Shown: positions 25,734 through 34,659 of the stretch, one piece after another
Layout: each line of letters starts with the position of its first letter
Numbering within the stretch: position 1 is the stretch's first letter
NCBI GenBank assembly: GCA_965205845.1
Contig: CBDBIG010000003.1
Location: forward strand, 744,001 to 808,000
DNA length: 64,000 nt
Origin: CBDBIG01 sp965205845 [NCBI: bacterium]
GTDB lineage: Bacteria; SAR324
Reading direction: 5' to 3'
Notes under the pieces: generated by a model
Databases searched by the model: none
Seen by the model: the letters and a program-made list of their open reading frames with translations, nothing else
What the model was told of the DNA's origin: nothing
Program-made: the position numbers and the translations under genes

Positions 25734-27578
25734 TTACGCGGGCTCGCACAGGGCGACCTGCCCTTGGATTTGGCGCGCTGTCTCAATCACGCAATCGGGG
25801 TCAGCAATGTTTAACTGCCCCGTCAAAGCATGCTTCACGGCAGGGCAACCCCCCCCGCAGCTTTGGTAGGCACTGCACGAGGTACAAGGGCCCTGAGGCT
25901 TGCCACGAAAAAGGGTGTTGAATGCAGGGGATTCACGCCAAATGCTCCCAAAATCCGCTTTGCGTAAATCCCCCGCAGCAAAAAAATCGGTTTGGGTAAA
26001 GGCGCAAGGATAGACCTTGCCATTGGGCACAATCAACGCCGTCATGCGTCCTGCACCGCAGTAGGGCGCCCCTTTTAAGGGGGTCTCGCCAAGGGGGTTC
26101 AAATGAAAAAAGGTATCGCCCGTAAGGACCTTGTGATGGGTTTTAAGCCACACATGCAACTGTTGCAACTGCTGTTGGGTGGGGCGCAGGCGTTGGTAGG
26201 TTTGGGTGCCTCGCCCCGATGGTTTAAGGCGGGTTACCCGCAAGGTGGCATCGTATTGCTGGGCCAAGGCGTACATGGCATCGAGTTCATGGGCATTGTG
26301 GCGGCAGTACACAAAATTGAGGGTGCTGATTAAACGCGAATGTTGCAAGCGCTTTAAGGCACGAACAACCGCTTGGTACACGCCTTTTCCCCGTACGGCA
26401 TCGCAGGTTTGTTCACTTGCCCCATCTAAACTAAGCTGCAAATACACCCCGCCCAGCGCCTCGAGCTCGGCAATGCGCCTTGGGGTTAAGGAGTACCCAT
26501 TGGTGCTAATGCACAAACAGCAAAAACCATGGTGGCGCGCGTGCTTGAGCAGTTGCATAAAGTCAGGGCGTGAAAAGGGCTCGCCACCGCCAAAGTGAAT
26601 TTGAAACACCCCTTCTGCTGCCAGTTGCTCAATGACTTGAAAGGATTCTGCCGTGCTAAGCTCACCGCTGGTGTCGGCATCGGGGCTTGAGTTGGACAGG
26701 CAATGAAGGCAACGTAAGTTGCAGCGATTGGTCACCTCCCAGGTCACGGTTAGGGGGCTGGTAAGGGGCTGGGAGCGCAGTAGTTCGCGCACAGGAACAT
26801 GAATGGGCACCTTTTGTTGGGGTGGTTTGCTCTTGGGTGTGGGGCGTTTTTGGCAGGCATTCGGACTACAGGCGGCATCGTTTGGATCCGCCTGGCAGGG
26901 GACCAACGCCTTGCTGGCAATCAGGCGTTCAAAAAAACGCATCACTGCCGTGCGATGCTCCAAACTTAAGCCATGCTCGCAGCTGGCTTCTTCTAAAATA
27001 TCGGAAAGCAAGGCGCCCGTTCGTTGTTCCACGCGTTCAAGCAGCAGCAAGAATAAATCCGAGCGCAAAAAAATTAGCCGAGGATCGGGTTTCTTGCCCT
27101 CAAAATGGTGAATCACCCCACCAAAATCTTCACGGCGAAATGAAAACCCAAAGCCCAGTTGGTAAGGCCGCTGCAAACCCCGCCAAATTTCCTGCGGCGT
27201 TGTCGGCAGCGCCGTCGCGGGCTGGGGGTTAGCCAAGGGTTGGCTTGGCGCATCCTGGGTTGCCGTCGCGGGTTGGGGGTTAGCCAAGGGTTGGCTTGGC
27301 GCATCCTGGGTTGCTGTCGCGGGCTGGGGGTTAGCCAAGGGTTGGCTTGGCGCATCCTGGGTTGCTGTCGCGGGCTGGGGGTTAGCCAAGGGTTGGCTTG
27401 GCGCATCCTGGGTTGCCGTCGCGGGCTGGGGGTTAGCCAAGGGTTGGCTTGGCGCATCCTGGGTTGCCGTCGCGGGTTGGGGGTTAGCCAAGGGTTGGCT
27501 TGGCGCATCCTGGGTTGCTGTCGCGGGCTGGGGGTTAGCCAAGGGTTGGCTTGGCGAAGGGAGTGCAGGCATAGACAA
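25734..27578 (-). CDS. mftC: MftB-MftC fusion: mycofactocin radical SAM maturase with fused peptide-binding domain
   Basis: 614 aa. Residues 10-123 are six full 17-aa units beginning SQPLANPQPAT and one partial. Residues about 125-230 match MftB, the RiPP-recognition chaperone (PYQLGFGFSFRREDFGGVIHH; LIFLRSDLFLLLLERV). Residues about 265-610 match MftC: radical SAM motif CNLRCLHC at 285-292, FGGGEPFSRPDF, RLKPSGRGTQTYQRL, VLTGDTFFHLNPLGE, and SPASM cysteines in CGAGRM, YPCAF and CTSCSAYQSCGGGC. MftC acts on the C-terminal Val-Tyr of the MftA peptide. The start is TTG 27578 or ATG 27572; neither has a clear ribosome-binding site, so the repeat region may be partly untranslated. The mftA gene lies 650 bp upstream. 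Confidence 0.82.
   Translation of the reverse strand: MSMPALPSPSQPLANPQPATATQDAPSQPLANPQPATATQDAPSQPLANPQPATATQDAPSQPLANPQPATATQDAPSQPLANPQPATATQDAPSQPLANPQPATATQDAPSQPLANPQPATALPTTPQEIWRGLQRPYQLGFGFSFRREDFGGVIHHFEGKKPDPRLIFLRSDLFLLLLERVEQRTGALLSDILEEASCEHGLSLEHRTAVMRFFERLIASKALVPCQADPNDAACSPNACQKRPTPKSKPPQQKVPIHVPVRELLRSQPLTSPLTVTWEVTNRCNLRCLHCLSNSSPDADTSGELSTAESFQVIEQLAAEGVFQIHFGGGEPFSRPDFMQLLKHARHHGFCCLCISTNGYSLTPRRIAELEALGGVYLQLSLDGASEQTCDAVRGKGVYQAVVRALKRLQHSRLISTLNFVYCRHNAHELDAMYALAQQYDATLRVTRLKPSGRGTQTYQRLRPTQQQLQQLHVWLKTHHKVLTGDTFFHLNPLGETPLKGAPYCGAGRMTALIVPNGKVYPCAFTQTDFFAAGDLRKADFGSIWRESPAFNTLFRGKPQGPCTSCSAYQSCGGGCPAVKHALTGQLNIADPDCVIETARQIQGQVALCEPA
27210..27551. repeat. 51-bp coding repeat, six copies plus a partial
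   Basis: The period is exactly 51 bp, so each unit adds 17 residues in frame to the N-terminus of the MftB-MftC protein. Units differ by a few silent-type changes (GCCGTC or GCTGTC; GGGTTGG or GGGCTGG). Confidence 0.9.
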
Positions 27579-27712
27579 AACGGCTCAAAATGTGTGACAA
27601 GGAGGGACTTGTAAAATACCCATGCATCATTCCCCCTTCCACCGCCTAGGGGGATCGCGCTTGCTACTCCCGATGACAATCCAGCCCTTTGTAGATTTAA
27701 GGAGTTTGCTCT

Positions 27713-28205
27713 GGGCGGCGGAGCGTGCAAAAGCAGCGCTAAAGCAGCACTTCGGACCGCGGGCGGCAGGGCGCTGCAAAAGCAGCACTAAAGCAGCACT
27801 TCGGACCGTGGGCGGCAGAGCCTGCAAAAGCAGCGCTAAAGCAGCACTTCGGACCGCGGGCGGCAGGGCGCTGCAAAAGCAGCACTAAAGCAGCACTTCG
27901 GACCGTGGGCGGCAGAGCCTGCAAAAGCAGCGCTAAAGCAGCACTTCGGACCGTGGGGCGGCGGAGCCTGCAAAAGCAGCGCTAAAGCAGCCACTCGACC
28001 GTGGGCGGCGGAGCCTGCAAAAGCAGCGCTAAAGCAGCCACTCGACCGTGGGCGGCAGAGCCTACAAAAGCAGCACTAAAGCAGCACCAAAGCAGCACTT
28101 CGGACCGTGGGCGGCGGAGCGTGCAAAAGCAGCGCTAAAGCAGCGCTAAAGCAGCACTTCGGACCGTGGGCGGCACGCTCTGTGCGGCGGAGCGTGCAAA
28201 AGCAG
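27713..28205. repeat. Tandem array of 45-57-bp units between mftA and mftBC
   Basis: About nine units contain GCAAAAGCAGCGCTAAAGCAG followed by CACTTCGGACCG and GGGCGGC. Unit length varies and is often not a multiple of three. There is no unique spacer between units, which argues against CRISPR. The array separates the precursor gene from its maturase gene. Confidence 0.88.
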
Positions 28206-28230
28206 CCAAGGCGAAAAGAGCAAGAGCACC

Positions 28231-28395
28231 CTAATACACCCCACATATCCCGTCAATGCTCCATTCTTCTAACTCAAGGCTCTCAAGATCTTCAAGCAAG
28301 GGGGAGTTTTGTGCTATATCTGCTGTGGGAGCAGGGCTTTCTACGGGAGAGGTGCTCTCAAGGCTTTTCCTGGGCAACATTGGGGTGCTCGACAT
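28231..28395 (-). CDS. mftA: Mycofactocin precursor peptide MftA
   Basis: 54 aa from ATG 28395, which has AAGGA about ten bases upstream; an internal ATG at 28380 is the alternative. The last nine residues are SIDGICGVY, followed directly by TAG. MftA peptides end in IDGMCGVY, and MftC modifies the terminal Val-Tyr to start mycofactocin synthesis. Here Met is replaced by Ile; the Cys, Gly, Val and Tyr are kept. The preceding LLEDLESLELEEW stretch is acidic, like other MftA leaders. The leader before it is Ser/Pro-rich and longer than in short MftA peptides. The fused MftB-MftC gene lies downstream on the same strand, which makes chance resemblance very unlikely. Confidence 0.88.
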   Translation of the reverse strand: MSSTPMLPRKSLESTSPVESPAPTADIAQNSPLLEDLESLELEEWSIDGICGVY

Positions 28396-28558
28396 CAGGC
28401 TGGTTTCCTTTTTTTGCTTCGTCAGGTTTGTATGGTGCGTGGCAGTTCCTTAAAAAAATTTAAGGTTTGTCAAGGTTCGTCTGGTTTGTAGCACGCTCTT
28501 CCTCAAAAAACAAGCACCCCCGGGGGATACTGCAATTTAAAGGGATGTGTCTCGTCTT

Positions 28559-29074
28559 ATGCACAAAACCATTTTGTCGCCCTTTTTGCCAAACAAGGAC
28601 ACGCAACAAAGCAACCCTGCGTTAAAAGTGGTATTGATGCAACCACAAATTCCTGCAAATGCAGGCAATGTCGCCCGCTTGTGTGCCGCGTGTAATTGCC
28701 ACCTTGTGTTGGCAGGGGAACTGGGTTTTTCCCTTTCTAATCCACGGATGAAGCGCGCAGGCTTGGATTACTGGCGTTGGGTGAGTTGGCAGCATGAACG
28801 AGATGCAAAAGCACTCATTTTGCAGCTCCCCCCAGGGCGATTTCATCTGCTTAGCACTCAAGGGCAGCAAAACTACACCCGCATTCCCGTCCAATGGGGT
28901 GATTGGGTGTGGTTTGGGAAAGAAACCGCTGGGCTTCCTAAAGCATGGCTTGAGCGCTGGAGTGGGCAGTGCTATACCCTGCCTATGCCAGGTCGGGCAG
29001 TGCGCTCGTTAAACCTTGCGTCCTCGGTCAGTGCGGTGGTTTACGACCTGCTGCGGCGCCTGCATGGGTGGTAA
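28559..29074 (+). CDS. trmL: tRNA (cytidine/uridine-34 2'-O)-methyltransferase TrmL
   Basis: About 171 aa from ATG 28559; GTG 28547 would add four residues. SPOUT-family motifs: VVLMQPQIPANAGNVARLC near the start, FGKETAGLP near 118, and LPMPGRAVRSLNLASSVSAV near 140-160, which form the knotted S-adenosylmethionine site. TrmL methylates the wobble ribose of tRNA-Leu isoacceptors. It diverges from mftA. Confidence 0.85.
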   Translation: MHKTILSPFLPNKDTQQSNPALKVVLMQPQIPANAGNVARLCAACNCHLVLAGELGFSLSNPRMKRAGLDYWRWVSWQHERDAKALILQLPPGRFHLLSTQGQQNYTRIPVQWGDWVWFGKETAGLPKAWLERWSGQCYTLPMPGRAVRSLNLASSVSAVVYDLLRRLHGW

Positions 29075-29220
29075 GAAGCATAAAATTGCTTGGCACGCTC
29101 CACAGCTGCACCCTTCGCGTACGGCACGTGCTTTTGGGCGGGGTGTGTTTGCGCTTAATAGCGCATAAAAAACCCCATGCTTATGAAGGAAGCCCCCCAC
29201 CCTTATGCAAAGCAAAAGGG

Positions 29221-29366
29221 GGCCTTTGAGCATGCGTTTTTAAGGGGCTGGCTTCACGGATTTATTCAAAGCTTCGAGACGTTCTGCGTATGGGGCCTTT
29301 GAGCATGCGTTTTTAAGGGGCTGGCTTCACGGATTTATTCAAAGCTTCGAGACGTTCCGCGTATTC
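29221..29366. repeat. 73-bp tandem duplication of the lipoprotein gene 3' end
   Basis: Two copies (29221-29293 and 29294-29366). The second contains the final codons and stop of the minus-strand gene that ends at 29313, and the first is an extra downstream copy. Confidence 0.9.
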
Positions 29367-30149
29367 TGTGGGCGTAAACAGGGTTTGATGCAAGGCATTT
29401 TTGAGCGTCTTTCGCTTTTCGAGATAGCGTTGCCATCGATCAAGGGAAATATCTCGCCTTTTGCCCATCCAGAGCGCAATGGTGGCAGCTTCTGCGGGGC
29501 TAAGAAGGTGGTTTTTAACCGCTTCTTGGGCCAGTGCGCGCTTTTTAAGCAACACATCGGCCTCATTGCGCGCCGTTGCATCAACAGGCAAGCGTAAACT
29601 AACCCCATCAAAGCGGGTGTATTCGAGCTCCTGCCCTTCTTGTGGAAAAAAAACGGCTCGAAATATCTTGGGGTCTTTGCTTGAGGAATGAGGGTAGGGA
29701 AAAAGCTGGGGATTCACGGCAAACTCGTCAAACACAAACCTTATCCACCCCGTTTGCCATCGGACTTTTGCTCGATAACGCATGCCCGTCATAAAGTCGT
29801 GAAACACAATCACAAGGCTTTGCTTTTCGCCCAAAATGGGCAGGTGCTCCGCCAGCACCCTGGCAAGCGCTTGGGTTTGTGCCTTGGTGAGCAGGGCTTT
29901 GGGTGCGCCGCGGTTAAAACTAAACGCCCCTTCTGCGCGGCGTACCTTAAACTGCGCCAGGCTCTTTTGAATGGCCGTGGTTGAAAGCGCAAGGGGCTGA
30001 GGTTTTTTTTCTGCCGTTCCCCATACTTGAACGGACAGCACCTTTCCAGCATCGTGCACGGTTTTTGGGATGAGGGCAGAGCACGCAACGACGAGGCCTA
30101 AAAACCCTGCATGCACCAAGGGTTTGAGGCTTTTAGCAGACATGCCCAC
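29313..30149 (-). CDS. Exported protein of unknown function, possible lipoprotein
   Basis: 278 aa. A short basic start, hydrophobic segment FLGLVVAC and Cys at about 23 form a possible lipobox (VVAC). The mature part has beta-rich segments (QSLVIVFHDFMTGMRYRAKV; WIRFVFDEFAVNP) and an Ala/Lys/Leu-rich helical C-terminus. I do not recognise a family. The neighbouring minus-strand gene upstream also encodes a lipoprotein, which suggests an envelope pair. Confidence 0.55.
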   Translation of the reverse strand: MGMSAKSLKPLVHAGFLGLVVACSALIPKTVHDAGKVLSVQVWGTAEKKPQPLALSTTAIQKSLAQFKVRRAEGAFSFNRGAPKALLTKAQTQALARVLAEHLPILGEKQSLVIVFHDFMTGMRYRAKVRWQTGWIRFVFDEFAVNPQLFPYPHSSSKDPKIFRAVFFPQEGQELEYTRFDGVSLRLPVDATARNEADVLLKKRALAQEAVKNHLLSPAEAATIALWMGKRRDISLDRWQRYLEKRKTLKNALHQTLFTPTEYAERLEALNKSVKPAP

Positions 30150-30327
30150 GGAGGCCTATATTTCCTTTTTTTTTTAAACCCACCTTCAATGCCCATATTG
30201 CGAAAAACAACGGGATTATACGGGAATTTTTGACACAACCGCGCCCCCAAAAAGGCTGGGTTCAGCCATCGCGCCGCAGCCCAGGCCACTTCGCTTTGCA
30301 GCGCTGCCCGTAAGGGGGCCTTTTGCG

Positions 30328-31011
30328 CTATTGAACAGGCGTTAAAAGTTCCCAAAATCCCCTCGGAGGATTGCCAGTACCACCACAACCCTGAGGGCGG
30401 TTCGGGTTCCCTGGCGCGGAAGGCGCCAAGGTGTATGTTAGAGGAACCTGAAGATCGGGATGCGTTTCAAAGGGGTATCCGGACTGATGATAGATGCAAA
30501 GATTCAGGTCGCCGTTGTTATCAAACGCCCACTGGATTGGAATATAGCAGGTAGTGGGAGGGAAAACAGCGCCGCCACTAGTAGTACCGCTGGGGCAAGG
30601 AAAAAAACCATTTCCTGCCGACGGGGGGCTTGTAAAGGTTATTTCGGTGATTACATTCTTGGTGGCATCGTCCTTCGATAAAATTTTGTACACATCCCCT
30701 GTGCCTATTGGGCCTTGTGTATTCCTTCCTTGAGGGTAGACGATCCAGGCGTCGTTCGCAATAACGTAATAGTGGCCAAGTGCTCTATTCACATACGCCC
30801 CCACAAGCGATCTCTCGCCGCTCGCACCACCGCCGCTCGCACCACCACCACCACCACCACCACCACCACCGCAAGCACTGAGCAGCAGCGCCAAGCCCAG
30901 CAGCCAAGCCCCCCTATACCGCCAAAGCCAGGCGGGTGCCCACAAGGCCCGTAAAAAACGTGGGGGGGGGTGAGCGATGGTTGTTGGAGTGTGGGTGTGG
31001 CTGGGTAACAT
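30328..31011 (-). CDS. Lipoprotein with LSAC lipobox and poly-glycine spacer
   Basis: 227 aa. The long N-region (about 34 residues) ends in a hydrophobic helix and LLSAC near 43-47, followed directly by ten glycines. This LSAC-(G)n form is common in proteobacterial lipoproteins with a flexible spacer. The mature part (about 165 aa) has four or more cysteines (FFPCPS, TTCYIP, LNLCIY, QGCGG) and no known domain. The glycine codons form a (CCA)n tract on the plus strand at about 30840-30871 that could vary in length. A start nearer the hydrophobic helix is possible. Confidence 0.65.
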   Translation of the reverse strand: MLPSHTHTPTTIAHPPPRFLRALWAPAWLWRYRGAWLLGLALLLSACGGGGGGGGGGASGGGASGERSLVGAYVNRALGHYYVIANDAWIVYPQGRNTQGPIGTGDVYKILSKDDATKNVITEITFTSPPSAGNGFFPCPSGTTSGGAVFPPTTCYIPIQWAFDNNGDLNLCIYHQSGYPFETHPDLQVPLTYTLAPSAPGNPNRPQGCGGTGNPPRGFWELLTPVQ

Positions 31012-31144
31012 GGCGCCTCGTTCAAAAACCTAACGGTAGGGTTGTGGTGTGGAAGAAATAGACGTATTGTTGGAATGCTGACACGACCTTGCCATGGGAG
31101 TCAAGGCAAAACACCCATTTTTCAGCGCGTGGGCATTTTTATTG

Positions 31145-31187
31145 CCAATATGTAGCCAATATGTAGCCAATATGTAGCCAATATGCA
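31145..31187. repeat. 12-bp repeat, CCAATATGTAGC, about four copies
   Basis: The repeats lie in the gap between trpF and the lipoprotein gene. The unit carries a TAG on one strand and CTACATATTGG on the other. No further role is visible. Confidence 0.85.
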
Positions 31188-31251
31188 AGCAGCAGACAAA
31201 GCGCAAGGGCAAGGCGCCCGTAAGAGGGCGATGTTTTTCAGCCATTTTGCA

Positions 31252-31881
31252 CTATGCATTCGCCATGCGGGCAGCAGCACGAAACAATTTTTGCATGCGC
31301 AAAGGGTCTTTAATGCCTGGGGTTTTTTCGACACCCGATGACACATCGAACCCAAAAGGGTTTACCTCGCGTCCAGCTTGCGCAATGTTTTTGTGGGTAA
31401 GGCCGCCTGCCAAAATAATGGCTTTGCGGCGCGCGACCTCGGCCGCCATGCTCCAGTTGGCCGCCCGACCGGTGCCACCCCCCGGCATGGTGGTGTTTTG
31501 GGTGGGGGCATCAAGGTGTAGCAAGACATCGGGTGCATCGATTGCGCGTTGGATTGTTGCTCGGTTCACAACCGATACCACCCGCCAAGCAGGGCGCACC
31601 AGGGTTTGTGTTTGCTGCCACGTGTGGTTGCCATGGAGCTGGGCGCGATCCAACTGGCAGTGGGTTAGCAGGTGGTTTATTTCCGGAATCGATTGTTTGA
31701 CAAACACCCCCACTTTAAGCACACAGGGCGGTGTTTGGCGCACAATCTCACGCACAACCGCTTCATTAGCGCAACGTGGGCTGGAGGAATGAAACACAAA
31801 ACCTAAGGCACTTGCCCCCAGTTCACAAGCCAAGGCAGCGTCCTCAAGGCGGGTGAGACCGCAAATTTTTAGCCAAAGCAT
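31252..31881 (-). CDS. trpF: Phosphoribosylanthranilate isomerase
   Basis: 209 aa, normal length. LKICGLTR at the N-terminus carries the catalytic Cys (residue 7), LLHLDAPT near 121-128 the catalytic Asp, and DVSSGVEKTPGIKDPLRM near 180-197 the phosphate-binding signature. It isomerises phosphoribosylanthranilate in tryptophan synthesis. No other trp gene is nearby. Confidence 0.92.
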   Translation of the reverse strand: MLWLKICGLTRLEDAALACELGASALGFVFHSSSPRCANEAVVREIVRQTPPCVLKVGVFVKQSIPEINHLLTHCQLDRAQLHGNHTWQQTQTLVRPAWRVVSVVNRATIQRAIDAPDVLLHLDAPTQNTTMPGGGTGRAANWSMAAEVARRKAIILAGGLTHKNIAQAGREVNPFGFDVSSGVEKTPGIKDPLRMQKLFRAAARMANA

Positions 31882-32157
31882 GCTCGTACTATAAAGGGCC
31901 CCTGTAATTTTTTTTGTGGCGCGCGCAAAATGGCCCTCTCACACAACATTGGGTTCAAGGCTTGCAAACCGCAGCACGTAGCGCACGCCATTTTTTAGCA
32001 AAAAATAGGCCAATGGCACACCACCCCCATCCCCCTCCAAAATGGAGCACCCTTGCTTAATTTCGATCACACGGGTTTCAACAAAAAAGGCATCTCCCCT
32101 TTGGCTTTGTATGGGTGTGGGAAACGCTTAAAGCCCCCGTGTAAGCATAAGGAGGGG

Positions 32158-33189
32158 TTACAGGGCAATCTCGGCCATGCAACGCAGGGTTTTTTGGTCT
32201 GCAGCCCTAATGCATAGGGTGCAGTTGGGAATACTGTTCCAGCGTTGGAGACGTTCTGCGATGCGTTCTTTCGGTCCGCACAGGGCAATTTCATCCACAA
32301 ATCCATCAGGAATGGCAGCCGCGGCTTCTTCTTTTTTACCCCCTAGGTAAAGGTCTTGCACCTTGATTGCAGCGTCTTCGTAGCCAAAGCGCTTGGCCAG
32401 GTCGTTGTAATAATTGCGGCCACGCGCACCCATCCCGCCCACGTACAACGCAACATGGGGCTTGACCCTATCGCGACACGCCTGAACATCGTCTCCCAGT
32501 TCTACCTGGGCCATCACGTTAATTTCAATGTCATCAAGGGTTTTCCCCCCGCCAGCGCGTTGAATGCCTTCTTCGAGCCACTGTCGGCAAAGCGCAAAAT
32601 GTTCGGGAGCTAGCATAGAGGGCATCCAGCCATCTCCAATTTCCGCGGCCAAGGCGGTATTTTTAGGACCAATGGCGGCCAGATGAATGGGCATTTTGGT
32701 CCTTTTTGCGCGCAAAATGCTTTTAAGGGGTTTGCCCAAGCCCGTAGCATCTGCACCTTGATAGGGAATGTTGTAGTGGACGCCGTTGTGCATCAAAGGT
32801 CCTTCGCGCTTGAATACTTGGCGTAAAATGCTCACACATTCGCGCGTGCGCCCCAGCACTTTGCCGTAGCCGGTCCCATGCCAGCCCTCGACCACCTGCG
32901 GCCCTGACATCCCCATGCCCAGCACAAAGCGCCCATTTGAGAGGTGGTCGAGGGTGAGTGCCGTCATCGCCATCATCGAAGGGCTTCGAGCGGGAATTTG
33001 CATGATGCCCGTGCCAAGGCGAATCTTTTGAGTAAGGGCTCCTGCCCATGCCAAGGGTGAGACACAATCCGACCCATAAGCCTCCGCGCTCCACACAACG
33101 GAATAACCCAGGGAATCCGCTTCTTGTATCAGAGGAAAGTCCCATTTTGCATCGCGGCCAGAATAGCCAAGGGTAAGTCCTAAACGCAT
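32158..33189 (-). CDS. LLM-class (luciferase-like) flavin-dependent oxidoreductase
   Basis: About 343 aa from ATG 33189, which has GAGG eight bases upstream. [51 protein letters not shown] and [20 protein letters not shown] follow the F420/FMN luciferase-like monooxygenase family, with IGDGWMPSM near 195. Members use either F420 or FMN; the sequence alone does not decide. Such enzymes are often found in genomes that also have mycofactocin, but this gene is 4 kb from that locus and not clearly linked to it. Confidence 0.8.
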   Translation of the reverse strand: MRLGLTLGYSGRDAKWDFPLIQEADSLGYSVVWSAEAYGSDCVSPLAWAGALTQKIRLGTGIMQIPARSPSMMAMTALTLDHLSNGRFVLGMGMSGPQVVEGWHGTGYGKVLGRTRECVSILRQVFKREGPLMHNGVHYNIPYQGADATGLGKPLKSILRAKRTKMPIHLAAIGPKNTALAAEIGDGWMPSMLAPEHFALCRQWLEEGIQRAGGGKTLDDIEINVMAQVELGDDVQACRDRVKPHVALYVGGMGARGRNYYNDLAKRFGYEDAAIKVQDLYLGGKKEEAAAAIPDGFVDEIALCGPKERIAERLQRWNSIPNCTLCIRAADQKTLRCMAEIAL

Positions 33190-33609
33190 GGCGAGCACCT
33201 CATTTTAAGAAAAAATTATAAAATACCACACAAAACCCCCATAGCCAAAAGCATCCTTGTGGTGGTTGCCATGGACGCACAACGGGGGTGGGCCTAAAGA
33301 CAGGCTTTGAACGGGAGCCATTATTTGAAAAAAATCGAGCTTGGCTCACAGGTAACACCACGTGCACAGGGTCCGCAATCGTAATATCATAACACCACAC
33401 TTGCCATCTTGTTAGGGGTTACGCGATTTGTAGCCTTTGTGTCAAAAAATTTTTACACCCTTTTGCCCAAAATCTGCATAGCATTATCCTCATGTCTAAT
33501 GGGGTGGCTACAGCTCAAGGCTAGCGACAAGCCTCACCTGCAAGCTTCCGGCACATTCATCTTGCGCTGATTGCAATCACCTTTATGTAAGGGCATTTGT
33601 TGATACGTC
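33190..33609. other. Gene-free stretch between divergent genes
   Basis: About 420 bp separating the LLM gene (minus) from the TPR gene (plus). It should carry both promoters. It includes AT-rich runs (33205-33225, 33445-33460). No RNA gene or repeat was recognised. Confidence 0.45.
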
Positions 33610-34422
33610 ATGTTTTCTCAAGAAACCCTGCGCACGGCCCACAGTTGGTACCACCTTGGTATTGGCTGGATTGAGCGCGGCGCACTGAGCCAAGGTCTTG
33701 CCCACTTAGACAAAGCACTGACCGTCTTTGAAGAAAATGGCAACACGCAAATGAAAACCTTAACCCAACATCAAAAGCTCTTTGGCTGCATGTTGGGCAA
33801 AAGGTATGAAGAAGCCGAGAACCTGTTTGCCGAAACTATGCAAGGGTATACCGCCTTAGAAGACCACTATGGTGAGGCCTTGCTGAGTGCTCATTTTGGT
33901 GAGATCTTGGCCAAGCAAGGTCGCTGGCCTTTGGCCATGAGTTGGTGGAATGTAGGCAAGGATATTGCCAAAACCCATGCACTTTATGCATTGCAAGCCT
34001 ATTTGCAAATGCAACAAGCCAGCGTGATGCAACGGCGCGAAACCCCCTTGCAAGCGGTGCGGTTGTTGGAAGAAAGCCAGGTGTTGCTCCAAGATATTGA
34101 CGATGTTCCCTTGCAGCGCTTATGCATACACACACTTGCCCAGGCACACCGTCAGTTAGGGGAAACCTCCAAAGCCATCGCCTTGCTCGAAGACCTGCAC
34201 ACCCGCATGTTGCGTGCAAGGTTGTTTCACGATGCCCTTGAGCCACTTAAACTGCTCGCTTTGTACTACGAAGAGGTCGGTATGGACGAAGAGCGTTCTC
34301 ATGCCATCAAAAAATTGCACTTTGCTGCCCAAACCATGCTCCGCAACAACCCCCAGCGCATAACCCCGCGCTACCTAGGTCCCGAAATTGGCATCAATTA
34401 CCACAGTGATAACCTCGTTTAA
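33610..34422 (+). CDS. TPR-like repeat protein
   Basis: 270 aa, entirely helical. Several 34-37-residue units with the TPR pattern are visible: WYHLGIGWIERGALSQGLAH (near 13-32), GKRYEEAENLFAETMQGY, YGEALLSAHFGEILAKQGRW, AQAHRQLGETSKAIALLEDL (near 179-198). There is no signal peptide. Such proteins bind partner proteins; the partner is unknown. Confidence 0.65.
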   Translation: MFSQETLRTAHSWYHLGIGWIERGALSQGLAHLDKALTVFEENGNTQMKTLTQHQKLFGCMLGKRYEEAENLFAETMQGYTALEDHYGEALLSAHFGEILAKQGRWPLAMSWWNVGKDIAKTHALYALQAYLQMQQASVMQRRETPLQAVRLLEESQVLLQDIDDVPLQRLCIHTLAQAHRQLGETSKAIALLEDLHTRMLRARLFHDALEPLKLLALYYEEVGMDEERSHAIKKLHFAAQTMLRNNPQRITPRYLGPEIGINYHSDNLV

Positions 34423-34659
34423 GCGCCGCAATTCGCCCCGTTTTTTTTTGATTGCTTGGCGGCAAAGTAACCCTCATCCACTTCTATTTCTCCACCGACC
34501 ATGGCTTCATCTTTGTGCCGTTGGTTCATAGGCGCACGATTGCGCGCAGACGCAGAAAATAACCGCCGGATGGCGATTAACCGCGCAAGGGCTGATGGCC
34601 GCCCCCACTTTTTCCCCCCTTACGAGCAGTTGTCTTGCCGCGCCTTCTAGGGGTTTGGC

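Noticed and set aside
27713-28205. Possible CRISPR array
   Set aside because: Units are directly joined and differ in length; there are no unique spacers between constant repeats and no cas genes nearby. The same holds for the arrays at 19003, 34660 and 55616.
28107-28463. 118-codon plus-strand frame across the mftA region
   Set aside because: It is antisense to mftA, begins inside a repeat array and resembles no family.
33400-33609. Possible structured RNA gene upstream of the TPR gene
   Set aside because: No clear stems, tRNA boxes or SRP/6S-like motifs could be found by eye.
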